A DNA stretch of 64,000 nt from Brotaphodocola faecis (GCF_040096075.1 NZ_JBBMFJ010000007.1:1-64000); one strand, 5' to 3'. Shown: positions 15,039-24,155, counted from the stretch's first letter. A program made the numbers and translations. The notes: generated by a model from the letters alone, not told the origin.

Positions 15039-17690
15039 ATGAAAGAACTGGAAAAGAATTACAATCCTTCCGCCATTGAGGAAAAACTGTATCAGAAATG
15101 GCTGGACAACAAGTACTTCCACGCAGATGCTGAGCGTGGAAAGAGAGAGGGCAAGAAGCCTTTCACCATCGTGATGCCGCCGCCAAACATTACCGGTCAG
15201 CTGCACATGGGTCATGCACTGGATAACACCATGCAGGATATCCTGACCCGTTATAAGAGAATGCAGGGCTACGAGGCTCTGTGGCAGCCGGGTACCGACC
15301 ATGCAGCAATCGCGACCGAGGTTAAGGTCATCGACAAGCTGAGAAAAGAGGGCGTGGACAAGCACGACCTGGGCCGTGACAAATTCCTGGAAGCATGCTG
15401 GGACTGGAAGAAGGAATATGGCACCCGCATCATCAAGCAGCTGCATAAGCTGGGTTCCTCCGCTGACTGGGACAGAGAGCGTTTCACCATGGACAAGGGC
15501 TGCTCCGATGCAGTGCTTGAGGTATTCGTAAAGCTGTATGAGAAAGGCTACATTTACAAAGGCTCCCGCATCATCAACTGGTGTCCGGTCTGCCAGACCT
15601 CCATTTCCGATGCAGAGGTTGAGCATGAGGAGCAGGACGGCTTCTTCTGGCACATCAACTACCCGATCGTTGGTGAGGAAGGCCGTTTCGTTGAGATCGC
15701 AACCACCCGTCCGGAGACTCTGCTGGGTGATACCGCTGTTGCAGTGAACCCGGAGGATGAGCGTTATAAAGACATCATCGGCAAGATGTTAAAGCTGCCG
15801 TTAACTGACCGTGAGATCCCGGTCATCGCAGATGAGTACGTTGACAAAGAGTTTGGTACCGGCTGTGTGAAGATTACCCCGGCGCATGACCCGAACGACT
15901 TTGAGGTAGGACGCCGCCACAACCTGGCTGAGATCTGCATCATGCACGATGACGCAACCATCGACTGCAAGGGCAGCAAGTACGACGGCATGGACCGCTA
16001 CGAGGCCCGCAAGGCTATGGTTGAGGACTTAAAGGCTCAGGGCCTGTTAGTGAAGGTTGTTCCGCATTCCCATAATGTAGGAACCCACGACCGCTGCAAG
16101 ACCACTGTTGAGCCGATGGTAAAACAGCAGTGGTTCGTCCGCATGGATGAGATGGCAAAACCGGCTATCGCTGCTTTAAAGAATGGCGACTTAAAGTTTG
16201 TTCCGGAGAGCTTCGGCAAGACCTATCTGCACTGGTTAGAGGGAATCCGCGACTGGTGTATTTCCAGACAGCTGTGGTGGGGCCACCGGATCCCGGCATA
16301 CTATTGCCAGGAGTGCGGCGAGATCACCGTTGCCAAATCCATGCCGGAGAAGTGTCCGAAGTGCGGCTGTACCCACTTAAAGCAGGATGAGGATACCCTG
16401 GATACCTGGTTCTCCTCCGCACTGTGGCCGTTCTCTACCCTGGGCTGGCCGGAGAAGACCAAGGAGCTGGAATACTTCTATCCGACTGATGTGCTGGTAA
16501 CTGGTTACGATATCATCTTCTTCTGGGTTATCCGTATGGTGTTCTCCGGCTACGAGCAGACCGGAAAATGCCCGTTCAACACCGTACTGATCCACGGTCT
16601 GGTGCGCGACAGCCAGGGCCGCAAGATGAGTAAGTCCCTGGGCAACGGTATCGATCCGCTGGAGGTTATTGACAAGTACGGCGCAGATGCGCTGCGTATG
16701 ACCCTGATCACCGGAAATGCACCGGGCAACGACATGCGTTTCTACTGGGAGCGTGTTGAGGCAAGCCGTAACTTCGCAAACAAGGTATGGAACGCGTCCC
16801 GTTTCATCATGATGAATATGGAGAAGGCTCCGGTTCATGAGGTTTCTCTGGATGACCTGACTATGGCAGACAAGTGGATCCTGTCCAAGGTAAACACCCT
16901 TGCCAGGGATGTGACTGAAAACCTGGATAAGTTTGAGCTGGGTATTGCCCTGCAGAAGGTTTACGACTTCATCTGGGAGGAGTTCTGCGACTGGTACATC
17001 GAGATGGTAAAACCGCGCCTGTGGAACGATGAGGACAGCACCAAGGCTGCCGCATTGTGGACCTTAAAGACCGTTCTGATCAATTCCTTAAAGCTGTTAC
17101 ATCCGTATATGCCGTTCATCACCGAGGAGATCTTCTGCAACCTGCAGGATGAGGAAGAGTCCATCATGGTATCCGCATGGCCGGAGTACAAGGCTGAGTG
17201 GAGCTTCGAGCAGGATGAGTACGCAGTCGAGACCATCAAGGAAGCGGTCCGCGCAATCCGTAACGTCCGTACTTCCATGAACGTGGCTCCGAGCAAGAAG
17301 GCAAAGGTATACGTGGTTTCCGAGAACCAGAAGCTGCTCCAGATCTTCGAGCACAGCAAGGTATTCTTCGCAACCCTGGGCTACGCAAGTGAGGTATTCT
17401 TACAGTCTGACAAGCAGGGCATTGCCGATGATGCGGTATCCGTAGTGATCCCGGAGGCATCCATCTACATTCCGTTTGCAGAGCTGGTTGATATCGCGAA
17501 AGAGATTGAGCGTCTGCAGAAAGAGGAAGAACGTCTCACCAAGGAGCTGGCCCGCGTAAACGGCATGCTGTCCAACGAGAAGTTCGTAAGCAAGGCTCCG
17601 GAAGCAAAGATCAACGAGGAGAAGGCAAAGCTGGAGAAGTATACCCAGATGATGGAGCAGGTGAAGGCTCGCCTGGCACAGCTGCAGTAA
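15039..17690 (+). CDS. valS: Valyl-tRNA synthetase
   Basis: This 883-residue class Ia synthetase charges tRNA-Val. The catalytic motifs are HMGH (56-59, in PPPNITGQLHMGHALD) and KMSKS (529-533). The editing domain (about 190-330) has the TTRPETLLGDTAVAVNP block that clears mischarged threonine. A cysteine-rich insert CQECGE...CPKCGC looks zinc-binding. The C-terminal coiled-coil arm (about 815-880, Glu/Lys/Leu-rich) matches the tRNA-binding tail of ValS. The start is the ATG eight bases after AAAGG. The longer ORF would begin inside the T-box terminator. Confidence 0.97.
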   Translation: MKELEKNYNPSAIEEKLYQKWLDNKYFHADAERGKREGKKPFTIVMPPPNITGQLHMGHALDNTMQDILTRYKRMQGYEALWQPGTDHAAIATEVKVIDKLRKEGVDKHDLGRDKFLEACWDWKKEYGTRIIKQLHKLGSSADWDRERFTMDKGCSDAVLEVFVKLYEKGYIYKGSRIINWCPVCQTSISDAEVEHEEQDGFFWHINYPIVGEEGRFVEIATTRPETLLGDTAVAVNPEDERYKDIIGKMLKLPLTDREIPVIADEYVDKEFGTGCVKITPAHDPNDFEVGRRHNLAEICIMHDDATIDCKGSKYDGMDRYEARKAMVEDLKAQGLLVKVVPHSHNVGTHDRCKTTVEPMVKQQWFVRMDEMAKPAIAALKNGDLKFVPESFGKTYLHWLEGIRDWCISRQLWWGHRIPAYYCQECGEITVAKSMPEKCPKCGCTHLKQDEDTLDTWFSSALWPFSTLGWPEKTKELEYFYPTDVLVTGYDIIFFWVIRMVFSGYEQTGKCPFNTVLIHGLVRDSQGRKMSKSLGNGIDPLEVIDKYGADALRMTLITGNAPGNDMRFYWERVEASRNFANKVWNASRFIMMNMEKAPVHEVSLDDLTMADKWILSKVNTLARDVTENLDKFELGIALQKVYDFIWEEFCDWYIEMVKPRLWNDEDSTKAAALWTLKTVLINSLKLLHPYMPFITEEIFCNLQDEEESIMVSAWPEYKAEWSFEQDEYAVETIKEAVRAIRNVRTSMNVAPSKKAKVYVVSENQKLLQIFEHSKVFFATLGYASEVFLQSDKQGIADDAVSVVIPEASIYIPFAELVDIAKEIERLQKEEERLTKELARVNGMLSNEKFVSKAPEAKINEEKAKLEKYTQMMEQVKARLAQLQ

Positions 17691-17807
17691 TAAGGCAGTC
17701 GTTTGCAGAATTGGTGCAGAAAATGCACTGATCTGCAGCAACAGAAGCAATTTGGCAAATGGTTTCAGCAACTGTTCATAATATGAAGTGGACAGGCATA
17801 TATAACA

Positions 17808-19040
17808 ATGATAGACAAAAAAGCGCGGGATTACCTGCTGGGGATCCCGCTTTGGACAAAAAAGAAAAATACGCTGGATGAGGTGCGGAATTTCCTGGAA
17901 GCACTGGGAAATCCGGACGAGCAGTTAAAGATCATCCATGTGGCCGGAACCAATGGAAAAGGTTCGGTCTGCGCGGACTTAACCGCTATGCTCATGGAGG
18001 CAGGATATCATGTGGGGACCTTTGTGTCCCCGCATCTTACCGATGTGACGGAGCGGTTTTTATTGGACGGCTGTCCCGTGGAAGAAGCCGGATTTTCAGA
18101 GAGCTTCACCCGGGTAAAAGCAGTCACGGACAAGCTGACGGCAGAAGGCTACGCACATCCAACCTTTTTTGAGTTTGTGTTTCTCATGGCCATGGATCTG
18201 TACGGACGGATGAAGCCGGACTTTGTGGTTCTGGAGACAGGGCTGGGCGGACGGCTGGATACCACCAATGTGATCCGCCATCCGCTGGCCTGTGTCATCA
18301 CCTCCATCAGCCTTGACCACACCCAGTATCTGGGCGATACGGTGGAGCTGATCGCGGCAGAGAAGGCCGGCATCATCAAGCAGGGCGTGCCGGTGGTGTA
18401 CGACAACAATGACCAGGCAGCAGGAGCCGTCATCGCGGCGGCTGCGAAACGGCTTGGCAGTGCGGCTTACGGACTTACGGCAGCAGATTCCTACCGGGAA
18501 GTTTCCTTTGCGGCACCGTATCAGGCCATGAATGCCGCCCTGGCGGTGAAGGTATTAAACGTGCTGGATGTTGCAGGTGTGACTGCCCAGGTCTGCAAAA
18601 AGGCACTGGCCTCGGTTCACTGGACCGGACGGATGCAGCAGGTGGCTCCGAATGTATGGGTGGATGGCGCCCACAATCCGGGTGGTATCCGCGCGTTTAT
18701 TCAGGCGGTGAAGGCACAGAACAGTGGGAATATCCGGCTCCTCTTTGCCGCAGTCTCGGATAAGGACTACCATGAGATGATCCGTCTGCTCTGTACAGAA
18801 CTCGCTCCGGAATCTGTTACGGTAGTGCAGCTAAAGAGTGAGCGGGGCCTTCAGGTGGATGCGCTGGCGAAGCAGTTCGAGGAAGCCGGATGCAGCCAGG
18901 TGACGGCCTTTGACTCCACAAAGGACGCACTGGAGCATGTCCTTTCCGAAAAGAAAGAGGAAGACCGCCTGTATATGGTGGGATCTTTGTATCTGATCGG
19001 GGAGATTCTGGAGGACTTAAAGTTAAGAAAAAGAGGTTAA
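17808..19040 (+). CDS. folC: Folylpolyglutamate synthase/dihydrofolate synthase
   Basis: This 410-residue Mur-ligase-family enzyme adds glutamate to folates. The P-loop HVAGTNGKGSVCADL (about 44-58), the folate-loop FVSPHLTDVTERF, and the ETGLGGRLDTTN block are diagnostic. DGAHNPGG marks the C-terminal domain. It lies 117 nt after valS, and no terminator was evident between them, so partial cotranscription is possible. Coexistence of valS and folC side by side is common in Firmicutes. Confidence 0.95.
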   Translation: MIDKKARDYLLGIPLWTKKKNTLDEVRNFLEALGNPDEQLKIIHVAGTNGKGSVCADLTAMLMEAGYHVGTFVSPHLTDVTERFLLDGCPVEEAGFSESFTRVKAVTDKLTAEGYAHPTFFEFVFLMAMDLYGRMKPDFVVLETGLGGRLDTTNVIRHPLACVITSISLDHTQYLGDTVELIAAEKAGIIKQGVPVVYDNNDQAAGAVIAAAAKRLGSAAYGLTAADSYREVSFAAPYQAMNAALAVKVLNVLDVAGVTAQVCKKALASVHWTGRMQQVAPNVWVDGAHNPGGIRAFIQAVKAQNSGNIRLLFAAVSDKDYHEMIRLLCTELAPESVTVVQLKSERGLQVDALAKQFEEAGCSQVTAFDSTKDALEHVLSEKKEEDRLYMVGSLYLIGEILEDLKLRKRG

Positions 19041-19042
19041 TC

Positions 19043-19177
19043 ATGCTGGATTTTGAAGAAGAGATCGCACGGTTCCAGCCGAGCCTGGAAGTGGGCGATG
19101 TGGAAACGCAGATCGTAAAAGAAGATCTGACAGACATGACAGATCTGATGGTGGAACTGCTGAAGAACAGGGAGTAA
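19043..19177 (+). CDS. Small acidic protein of unknown function (44 aa)
   Basis: A 44-residue ORF starts at ATG two bases after the folC stop, with AAGAGG six bases upstream. It ends 12 nt before the next gene, so it fits neatly into an operon. The product, beginning MLDFEEEIARFQPS and ending DLMVELLKNRE, is acidic and probably all-helical. I do not recognise it. Its clean spacing and ribosome site are the main evidence that it is real. Confidence 0.65.
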   Translation: MLDFEEEIARFQPSLEVGDVETQIVKEDLTDMTDLMVELLKNRE

Positions 19178-19189
19178 CAGGAAACGACT

Positions 19190-20494
19190 ATGAAAACAGG
19201 AACAAAAAACCGGCAGATTGCCAATGCATACTACAACATTGGCCTGGAGAAGGCAAGAAGCCGGGATCTGACCGGCGCGGCCGATGCGCTGAAGAAGAGT
19301 CTCCGGTTTGACAAATACCAGACTGAAGCCAGAAATCTTCTGGGTCTTATTTACAATGAGATCGGTGAGGTGGGCGCGGCGCTGACCCAGTGGGTCATCA
19401 GCCTAAACCTGCAGGAACAGGACAATCTGGCGGAGGAATACCTGCGCAAGGTTCATGCTGCGAGAGGATATCTGGAGCTGGCAGATCAGGCCGCCAAGAA
19501 GTATAATCAGGCCCTGATCTACGCCCAGAATGACAACGAAGATCTGGCAACGCTGCTTCTGATGCGCATGGTGGAAGAGTTTCCGCAGTATGTTAAGGCA
19601 CAGGAGCTTCTGGCACTTTTATATCTTCATCAGGAGGATTACATCAAGGCAGGCCGGTGTCTGTATCAGGCATTGAAAATTGACCGTTACAACCCATGGG
19701 CACAGCGCTACATGGATGTGGCTAAGCACAACACCGGTAAAGCTGAGGTGGAAAAGCGTAAGCTGAAAAACGCCTTTTCCCACCGGCAGATGCAGGATGA
19801 TGACATCATCCTGCCGCCGAGCTACAAGGAAAATACAGGCTGGCAGTCGGTGCTTAACATTCTGGTGGGTCTGGTGCTTGGGGCCATGGTGATCTTTTTC
19901 CTGGTCATGCCAGCCAACACCGAGACGCTGAACGCGAAGCATAATCAGGAACTGAAAAACACACTGGAAGAGCTGAATCAGAAGAACATAGAGATTGACA
20001 GTCTGAACCAGAAAATGGAAGAGGCCAAGAGCGCCCAGAGTGAGGCAGAGGAGAATTTAAAGACTCTGCAGAATTCCAGCGGTGGAACTCTGGCCCAGTA
20101 TCAGAATCTGGTGAAGATTCTGCAGGCATACCGGGATGAGGATCAGAAAACGGCTACCCTTCTTTATGTGGATACTGACTGGTCCGTCTTAAATGATGGC
20201 GTGCTGAACGAGACGGTGGCCTGGATTCAGAAGGACATGTCAGAAAACGGTTATACGCTTCTGATGAATCTGGGAGATGAGGCTCTGGCGGCCGGAGACG
20301 CGGCAGGGGCAGCAGACTATTACCAGAAGAGCCTGCAGATCAAGGGAGACAACCCGGAGGTGATCTACAAGCTCGGTATGGCCTATGTGACTGCCGGAGA
20401 TCAGGAGACGGCGGCGCAGTATTTTACGGATGTCATCATGAATTATCCGAATTCGGAGTATGTGGATGACGCAAAGACCCAGAGAGGGTACTAA
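19190..20494 (+). CDS. TPR-repeat membrane protein
   Basis: This 434-residue protein has three parts. The N-terminal half (about 8-200) contains tetratricopeptide-like helices (ANAYYNIGLEKARSRDLTGAADALKKSL; ARNLLGLIYNEIGEVGAAL). A single membrane segment follows (about 222-242, ILVGLVLGAMVIFFLVM), and then a coiled coil (about 245-300, rich in Glu, Lys, Gln and Asn). Near the C-terminus are further TPR units (ADYYQKSLQIKGDNPEVIYKLGMAYV). The N-terminal part is probably cytoplasmic, with the coiled coil and terminal TPRs outside. It likely scaffolds an envelope complex; the specific partner is unknown. Confidence 0.82.
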   Translation: MKTGTKNRQIANAYYNIGLEKARSRDLTGAADALKKSLRFDKYQTEARNLLGLIYNEIGEVGAALTQWVISLNLQEQDNLAEEYLRKVHAARGYLELADQAAKKYNQALIYAQNDNEDLATLLLMRMVEEFPQYVKAQELLALLYLHQEDYIKAGRCLYQALKIDRYNPWAQRYMDVAKHNTGKAEVEKRKLKNAFSHRQMQDDDIILPPSYKENTGWQSVLNILVGLVLGAMVIFFLVMPANTETLNAKHNQELKNTLEELNQKNIEIDSLNQKMEEAKSAQSEAEENLKTLQNSSGGTLAQYQNLVKILQAYRDEDQKTATLLYVDTDWSVLNDGVLNETVAWIQKDMSENGYTLLMNLGDEALAAGDAAGAADYYQKSLQIKGDNPEVIYKLGMAYVTAGDQETAAQYFTDVIMNYPNSEYVDDAKTQRGY

Positions 20495-20536
20495 AACGGA
20501 ATTTGCAGAGCGCAAAGACGAATCAAAACAGAACAG

Positions 20537-20586
20537 AAGGTACGACAGAGAAAGCGTGAGAAGCGCACTCTGCCGTACCTTTTTTC
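20537..20586 (+). terminator. Terminator after the TPR gene
   Basis: AAGGTACGACAGAG pairs with CTCTGCCGTACCTT around a 16-nt loop and ends in TTTTTT. Confidence 0.9.
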
Positions 20587-20652
20587 GTTGCTATGCAGAT
20601 CAGGGAGGCTCCAGCGGCGCGTCCGCTGATTATAAGAAATGGGGGATTTTCT

Positions 20653-20994
20653 ATGTACGAACAGACTTTTTCCTACGAGGCTCATGGACAGACTCTGGTG
20701 ATTCATCTGCCAAAGGAGCTGGATCATCACAACTGCCGGAATTTAAAATATGAGACCGATCTGCTTTTGTCAGAAAACTATATCAACAAAGTGGTTTTTG
20801 ATTTTTCACGGACGGAATTTATGGATTCCTCCGGCATTGGAATCTTGTTAAACCGATACAAACAGATGGCAGGAAGCGGCGGAACCGTGACGATTTACGG
20901 GGTTAATGCCCAGGTGGGCCGGGTACTGGCCATTGGAGGCATTGGGCGGCTGATGAAATATTTTGACACAAAGGAAGCGGCGATTGCTGGCTGA
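20653..20994 (+). CDS. spoIIAA: Anti-sigma-F factor antagonist
   Basis: This 113-residue STAS-domain protein releases sigma-F from SpoIIAB in the forespore. The motif FMDSSGIGILLNRYK (57-71) contains the conserved serine (Ser59 or Ser60) phosphorylated by SpoIIAB. The start is the ATG at 20653 after GGGGGA. An upstream GTG- or ATG-type extension to 20593 would run back to the previous terminator. It is first of three genes in the order spoIIAA-spoIIAB-sigF known from Bacillus and Clostridium. Confidence 0.95.
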   Translation: MYEQTFSYEAHGQTLVIHLPKELDHHNCRNLKYETDLLLSENYINKVVFDFSRTEFMDSSGIGILLNRYKQMAGSGGTVTIYGVNAQVGRVLAIGGIGRLMKYFDTKEAAIAG

Positions 20995-21052
20995 GACCGG
21001 TGGAAGCTGCGATTGCCGGAAATGGAAACAGACCGGTGGAAGCTGCGGCTGC
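20975..21052 (+). repeat. Three imperfect copies of a short unit at the end of spoIIAA
   Basis: The unit GGAAGCTGCGATTGCCGG or a close variant starts at about 20975, 21000 and 21036. The last two are followed or preceded by GACCGGT. The first copy is the spoIIAA C-terminus and the others lie in the spacer before spoIIAB, so a local duplication seems to have lengthened this normally short spacer. Confidence 0.6.
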
Positions 21053-21115
21053 CAGGAATTGGGACAGGCAGGACGAAAGAATCGAAAAGCTGAAAAACGG
21101 GAGGATGGGAAGCAT

Positions 21116-21532
21116 ATGGAGCGTTTTCGGATGGAACTGGAGAGCCTTTCAAGAAATGAGGAGTTTGCCCGGGTGGTGGTAGCGGTGTTCATGAGCCGCC
21201 TGGATCCGACGCTGGAGGAAATTGATGATGTGAAGACCGCTGTCTCAGAAGCGGTCACCAATGCGGAGATTCATGGATATGGCGGGGAGAGCGGCACCAT
21301 TACCGTGGAGGTGGAGACGGAAGGAAAAGAACTGACGGTGGTGGTGGAAGATTACGGCGTGGGGATCCGGGATGTGGAGAAGGCCATGGAACCCATGTTT
21401 ACTACGGACAAGACCGGAACCCGGTCCGGTATGGGCTTTTCCTTTATGGAGGCCTTTATGGACCAGGTGCATGTGGAGTCGGAGCCGGGCAAAGGGACGA
21501 AGGTTGTCATGAGAAAACAAATCGGCAGGTGA
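21116..21532 (+). CDS. spoIIAB: Anti-sigma-F factor and serine kinase
   Basis: This 138-residue GHKL-fold protein binds sigma-F and phosphorylates SpoIIAA. The N-box AVSEAVTNAEIHGYGGE, the G1 box VEDYGVGIRD and the G2 box TRSGMGFSFME are intact. The start ATG follows CGGGAGG. Reading frames beginning further upstream run through the duplicated spacer and are not supported. The next gene, sigF, begins 4 nt after the stop, so antagonist and target are made together. Confidence 0.96.
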   Translation: MERFRMELESLSRNEEFARVVVAVFMSRLDPTLEEIDDVKTAVSEAVTNAEIHGYGGESGTITVEVETEGKELTVVVEDYGVGIRDVEKAMEPMFTTDKTGTRSGMGFSFMEAFMDQVHVESEPGKGTKVVMRKQIGR

Positions 21533-21536
21533 TTGC

Positions 21537-22256
21537 ATGGATGAGACAATGGAGCTGATCCGGCGTGCCCATGCCGGGGATGAGGAAGCGAGGGAGCAGC
21601 TGGTCATGGGAAATGTGGGGCTGGTCTGGAGTGTGGCAAGACATTACAGCGGACGGGGACACGAACTGGAGGATCTGTTTCAGATCGGGTGCATTGGCCT
21701 CTTAAAGGCAGTGGACAAGTTTGACCTGAATTTTCAGGTGCGTTTTTCTACTTATGCGGTGCCGATGATCGCCGGGGAAATCCGGCGTTTCCTGCGGGAC
21801 GACGGAATGATCCGGGTGAGCCGTTCCATGAAGGAGCTGGCACTTCGCATCCGCAGGGCAAGGGAAGCTCTGACAGCAAAATCTGGGCGGGAGCCGGGAC
21901 TTTCCGAGATTGCGGCAGAGCTGGATATCAGCTGTGAGGAGGTGGCAGCCTGCATGGGAGCCGGGGCAGAGGTGGAATCGCTGTACCGTGAAACCGGAAA
22001 TGGAGAAGAAGGCGGCCTGCGCCTCATGGACCGGATTCCGGACGGAACGCAGGACGAGGAGCAGCTGATGAACCGGCTGGTATTAAAACAATTAATGGAA
22101 AAATTGCCGGAGAAGGACCGGGAAATCATCGTGAGGCGCTATTTTGAAAACCAGACCCAGACCCGGATCGCCGCGGATTTAAACATTTCTCAGGTGCAGG
22201 TGTCGCGGCTGGAAAAGCGGATCTTGAAGCAGATGCGGGAATATCTGGGGGCATAA
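21537..22256 (+). CDS. sigF: RNA polymerase forespore sigma factor F
   Basis: This 239-residue sigma-70 family factor directs early forespore transcription. Region 2 is visible in NVGLVWSVARHYSGRGHELEDLFQIGCIGLLKAVDKFD (about 24-61) and RFSTYAVPMIAGEIRRFLRDD. Region 3 follows with RVSRSMKEL. Region 4 has the helix-turn-helix QTRIAADLNISQVQVSRLEKRIL near the C-terminus. Its position directly after spoIIAB and the length match SigF rather than SigG. It is controlled by SpoIIAB binding. Confidence 0.96.
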   Translation: MDETMELIRRAHAGDEEAREQLVMGNVGLVWSVARHYSGRGHELEDLFQIGCIGLLKAVDKFDLNFQVRFSTYAVPMIAGEIRRFLRDDGMIRVSRSMKELALRIRRAREALTAKSGREPGLSEIAAELDISCEEVAACMGAGAEVESLYRETGNGEEGGLRLMDRIPDGTQDEEQLMNRLVLKQLMEKLPEKDREIIVRRYFENQTQTRIAADLNISQVQVSRLEKRILKQMREYLGA

Positions 22257-22268
22257 CTGCGCATACTG
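22239..22268 (+). promoter_or_regulatory. Possible forespore (sigma-F/G) promoter of spoVA
   Basis: GAATA (22239-22243), an 18-nt spacer and CATACTG (22262-22268) fit the forespore sigma-F/G pattern with one -10 mismatch. It overlaps the end of sigF. Confidence 0.45.
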
Positions 22269-22381
22269 AGTACAGAAAGCTGGAAGATGGTCATGGATGC
22301 TGAGAAGAATCTGCGAGATGAAGATGCTGCGGTATCATTCAGCAAGCATGGGGAGATCCGGCGGGAAAGGGATGAGCAGGA

Positions 22382-22537
22382 ATGAAATTCTGGAAATCAA
22401 AGGCCATGCTGCTGGCCGTGCTGGGGGCTGTGCTTCTGGTCATGGCAGTGGTGTGGCTTTGTTTTTACCGTGGGGAAAATCGAAAGGATCCGGATGGGAC
22501 ACTGGTTCTCTCCATCACCCGGGAGGTGGCCGCATGA
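22382..22537 (+). CDS. 51-residue single-pass membrane peptide before spoVAA
   Basis: An ORF from ATG 22382 after GAGCAGGA encodes a basic N-terminus (MKFWKSK), a hydrophobic segment (about 8-27, AMLLAVLGAVLLVMAVVWLC) and a polar tail. Its TGA overlaps the spoVAA start as ATGA, so the two are translationally coupled. It is the first gene of the spoVA transcript. I do not recognise it. It may be a small membrane partner of the SpoVA channel, but this is inference from position alone. Confidence 0.68.
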   Translation: MKFWKSKAMLLAVLGAVLLVMAVVWLCFYRGENRKDPDGTLVLSITREVAA

Positions 22538-23166
22538 GCGCGCAGAACACTGTCTACCTGAATCTGCGGGAAATCACGGAACTGCATAAGCCGGATATTC
22601 AGGTGAAGGATGTAGCGGAGGTTTACTGCAGCGATACCCATGTGCAGAACCGCTGTGCCAGCCTGAAAATCAAGACTATCCGGGAGCAGAAGCGGAAACG
22701 CTATGTGGAAAATGCCCTGAATGTGATCCGGCTTATGGAAGCGGCAGATTCTTCCGTAACTGTCAACAATGTGGGAAAGGTGGAGTTTATCATTGATTAC
22801 CAGCCGGAGGTAAAGCAGAACCTCTTCTGGCAGTGGTGCAAGACCATTTTTGTCTGCATCATCTGCTTTTGCGGGGCGGCCTTCGCTATTATGACCTTCA
22901 ACAACGATGTCAGCGTCACTTTGGTGTTTGGTGAGGTGTACCGGCTGATCACCGGGCAGGAATCAAGCGGGCATACGATTCTGGAGCTGTCCTACTCGGT
23001 GGGACTGGCGGTTGGAATCATTGCGTTTTTTAACCATTTCGCGAAGTGGAAGATCAACACGGATCCGACACCGTTGGAGGTGGAGATGCGGCTGTATGAA
23101 GATAACATCTGCAAAACTGTGATCCAGAACGATTCCAGAAAGGAGCGGGGCATCGATGTTTCGTAA
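22534..23166 (+). CDS. spoVAA: Stage V sporulation protein AA
   Basis: This 210-residue protein resembles SpoVAA: a soluble N-terminal domain (NTVYLNLREITELHKPDIQVKDVAEVYC) is followed by two membrane segments (about 108-126 and 147-168) and a polar tail. SpoVA proteins move dipicolinic acid into the forespore and release it on germination. The ATG at 22534 has GGGAGG upstream and overlaps the small ORF before it. The longer frame back to 22297 would run through that ORF. It overlaps spoVAB by 11 nt. Confidence 0.9.
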   Translation: MSAQNTVYLNLREITELHKPDIQVKDVAEVYCSDTHVQNRCASLKIKTIREQKRKRYVENALNVIRLMEAADSSVTVNNVGKVEFIIDYQPEVKQNLFWQWCKTIFVCIICFCGAAFAIMTFNNDVSVTLVFGEVYRLITGQESSGHTILELSYSVGLAVGIIAFFNHFAKWKINTDPTPLEVEMRLYEDNICKTVIQNDSRKERGIDVS

Positions 23167-23587
23167 TCTGGCTCTCATTTTTGTGGGGCTTAGCGCCGGA
23201 GGCATCATCGCGGCCGGAGTCTTTGCGTTTTTGGTTATCATCGGTGTGTTTCCGCGTCTGATCGGGGAGACCGGGACGAAGCGGCACATTCTGCTGTACG
23301 GAACGGTAATCGTAACCGGGGGCGTTCTGGGAAATATCGCGGATCTGTATGAATTTCCCATACCCATGGCGGGATTCTCCTCGCTGTTTCTCGGCATCTT
23401 CGGACTGGCGGTGGGAATTTTTGTGGGATGCCTGGTCATGTCCCTGGCGGAGACCTTAAAGGCACTGCCGGTCATCAGTCGGAGAATCTATCTGGCGGTG
23501 GGACTGCAGTATCTGATCCTGTCCATTGCGCTGGGAAAACTGGCCGGGTCCCTGGCGTATTTTCTGTGCGGGATGGCAGCGGAGTGA
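23156..23587 (+). CDS. spoVAB: Stage V sporulation protein AB
   Basis: This 143-residue integral membrane protein has about four hydrophobic segments (7-30, 46-60, 72-96, 110-138). The order and size match SpoVAB, which is needed with SpoVAA and SpoVAC for dipicolinate uptake. It overlaps spoVAA by 11 nt. A 112-nt gap before spoVAC holds no convincing gene. Confidence 0.9.
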   Translation: MFRNLALIFVGLSAGGIIAAGVFAFLVIIGVFPRLIGETGTKRHILLYGTVIVTGGVLGNIADLYEFPIPMAGFSSLFLGIFGLAVGIFVGCLVMSLAETLKALPVISRRIYLAVGLQYLILSIALGKLAGSLAYFLCGMAAE

Positions 23588-23699
23588 TGATGGTTGAAAT
23601 CGGTGTCTGTGGAGGCAGAATGGTCGGCTGCAATGCAGGAACTGAGCATGATGACTGAGTGAACATGGAAAAAACAGAGCGAAGGAGACGGAATATACC

Positions 23700-24155
23700 A
23701 TGGAATTAAATAAAAAAGCCTACGATGAATACGTCAAACAGATTACCCCGGTCAATGAACTGGGGAGCGATATGCTGCACGCATTTATAACCGGCGGCAT
23801 CATCTGCGCCCTGGGGCAGGCCTCGGTGATGCTGATGATGAACTACTTTGGAATGGAAAAAGAAGAAGCCCAGACCTGGATGTTGATCGAACTGATTCTG
23901 GCCAGCGTTCTGCTGACCGGTTTTGGCATCTACCCGAAAATTGTAAAATGGGGCGGCGCCGGGGCGCTGGTTCCCATTACCGGATTTGCAAACTCTGTGG
24001 TGGCTCCGGCCATTGAATACAAGGCAGAGGGGCATGTGTTTGGAATCGGCTGCAAGATTTTTACGATTGCCGGTCCGGTCATTTTATTTGGTGTATTAAC
24101 GAGCTGGATTTTTGGGATAATTTTGCTGATTGGAAAATCTTTGGGGATAGCGTAA
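23700..24155 (+). CDS. spoVAC: Stage V sporulation protein AC
   Basis: This 151-residue membrane protein shows the SpoVAC/AE pattern, with HAFITGGIICALGQ near residue 27, an internal repeat-like KWGGAGALVPITGFANSVVAPA, and several hydrophobic helices. SpoVAC is thought to form a mechanosensitive dipicolinate channel. It is followed by a terminator and two tRNA-Leu genes. The expected next genes, spoVAD and spoVAE, are found 9 kb away at 33318. Confidence 0.94.
   Translation: MELNKKAYDEYVKQITPVNELGSDMLHAFITGGIICALGQASVMLMMNYFGMEKEEAQTWMLIELILASVLLTGFGIYPKIVKWGGAGALVPITGFANSVVAPAIEYKAEGHVFGIGCKIFTIAGPVILFGVLTSWIFGIILLIGKSLGIA

Noticed and set aside
23588..23658. Short frame between spoVAB and spoVAC (about 23 codons)
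   Set aside because: No good ribosome site, no recognisable feature, and too short to support.
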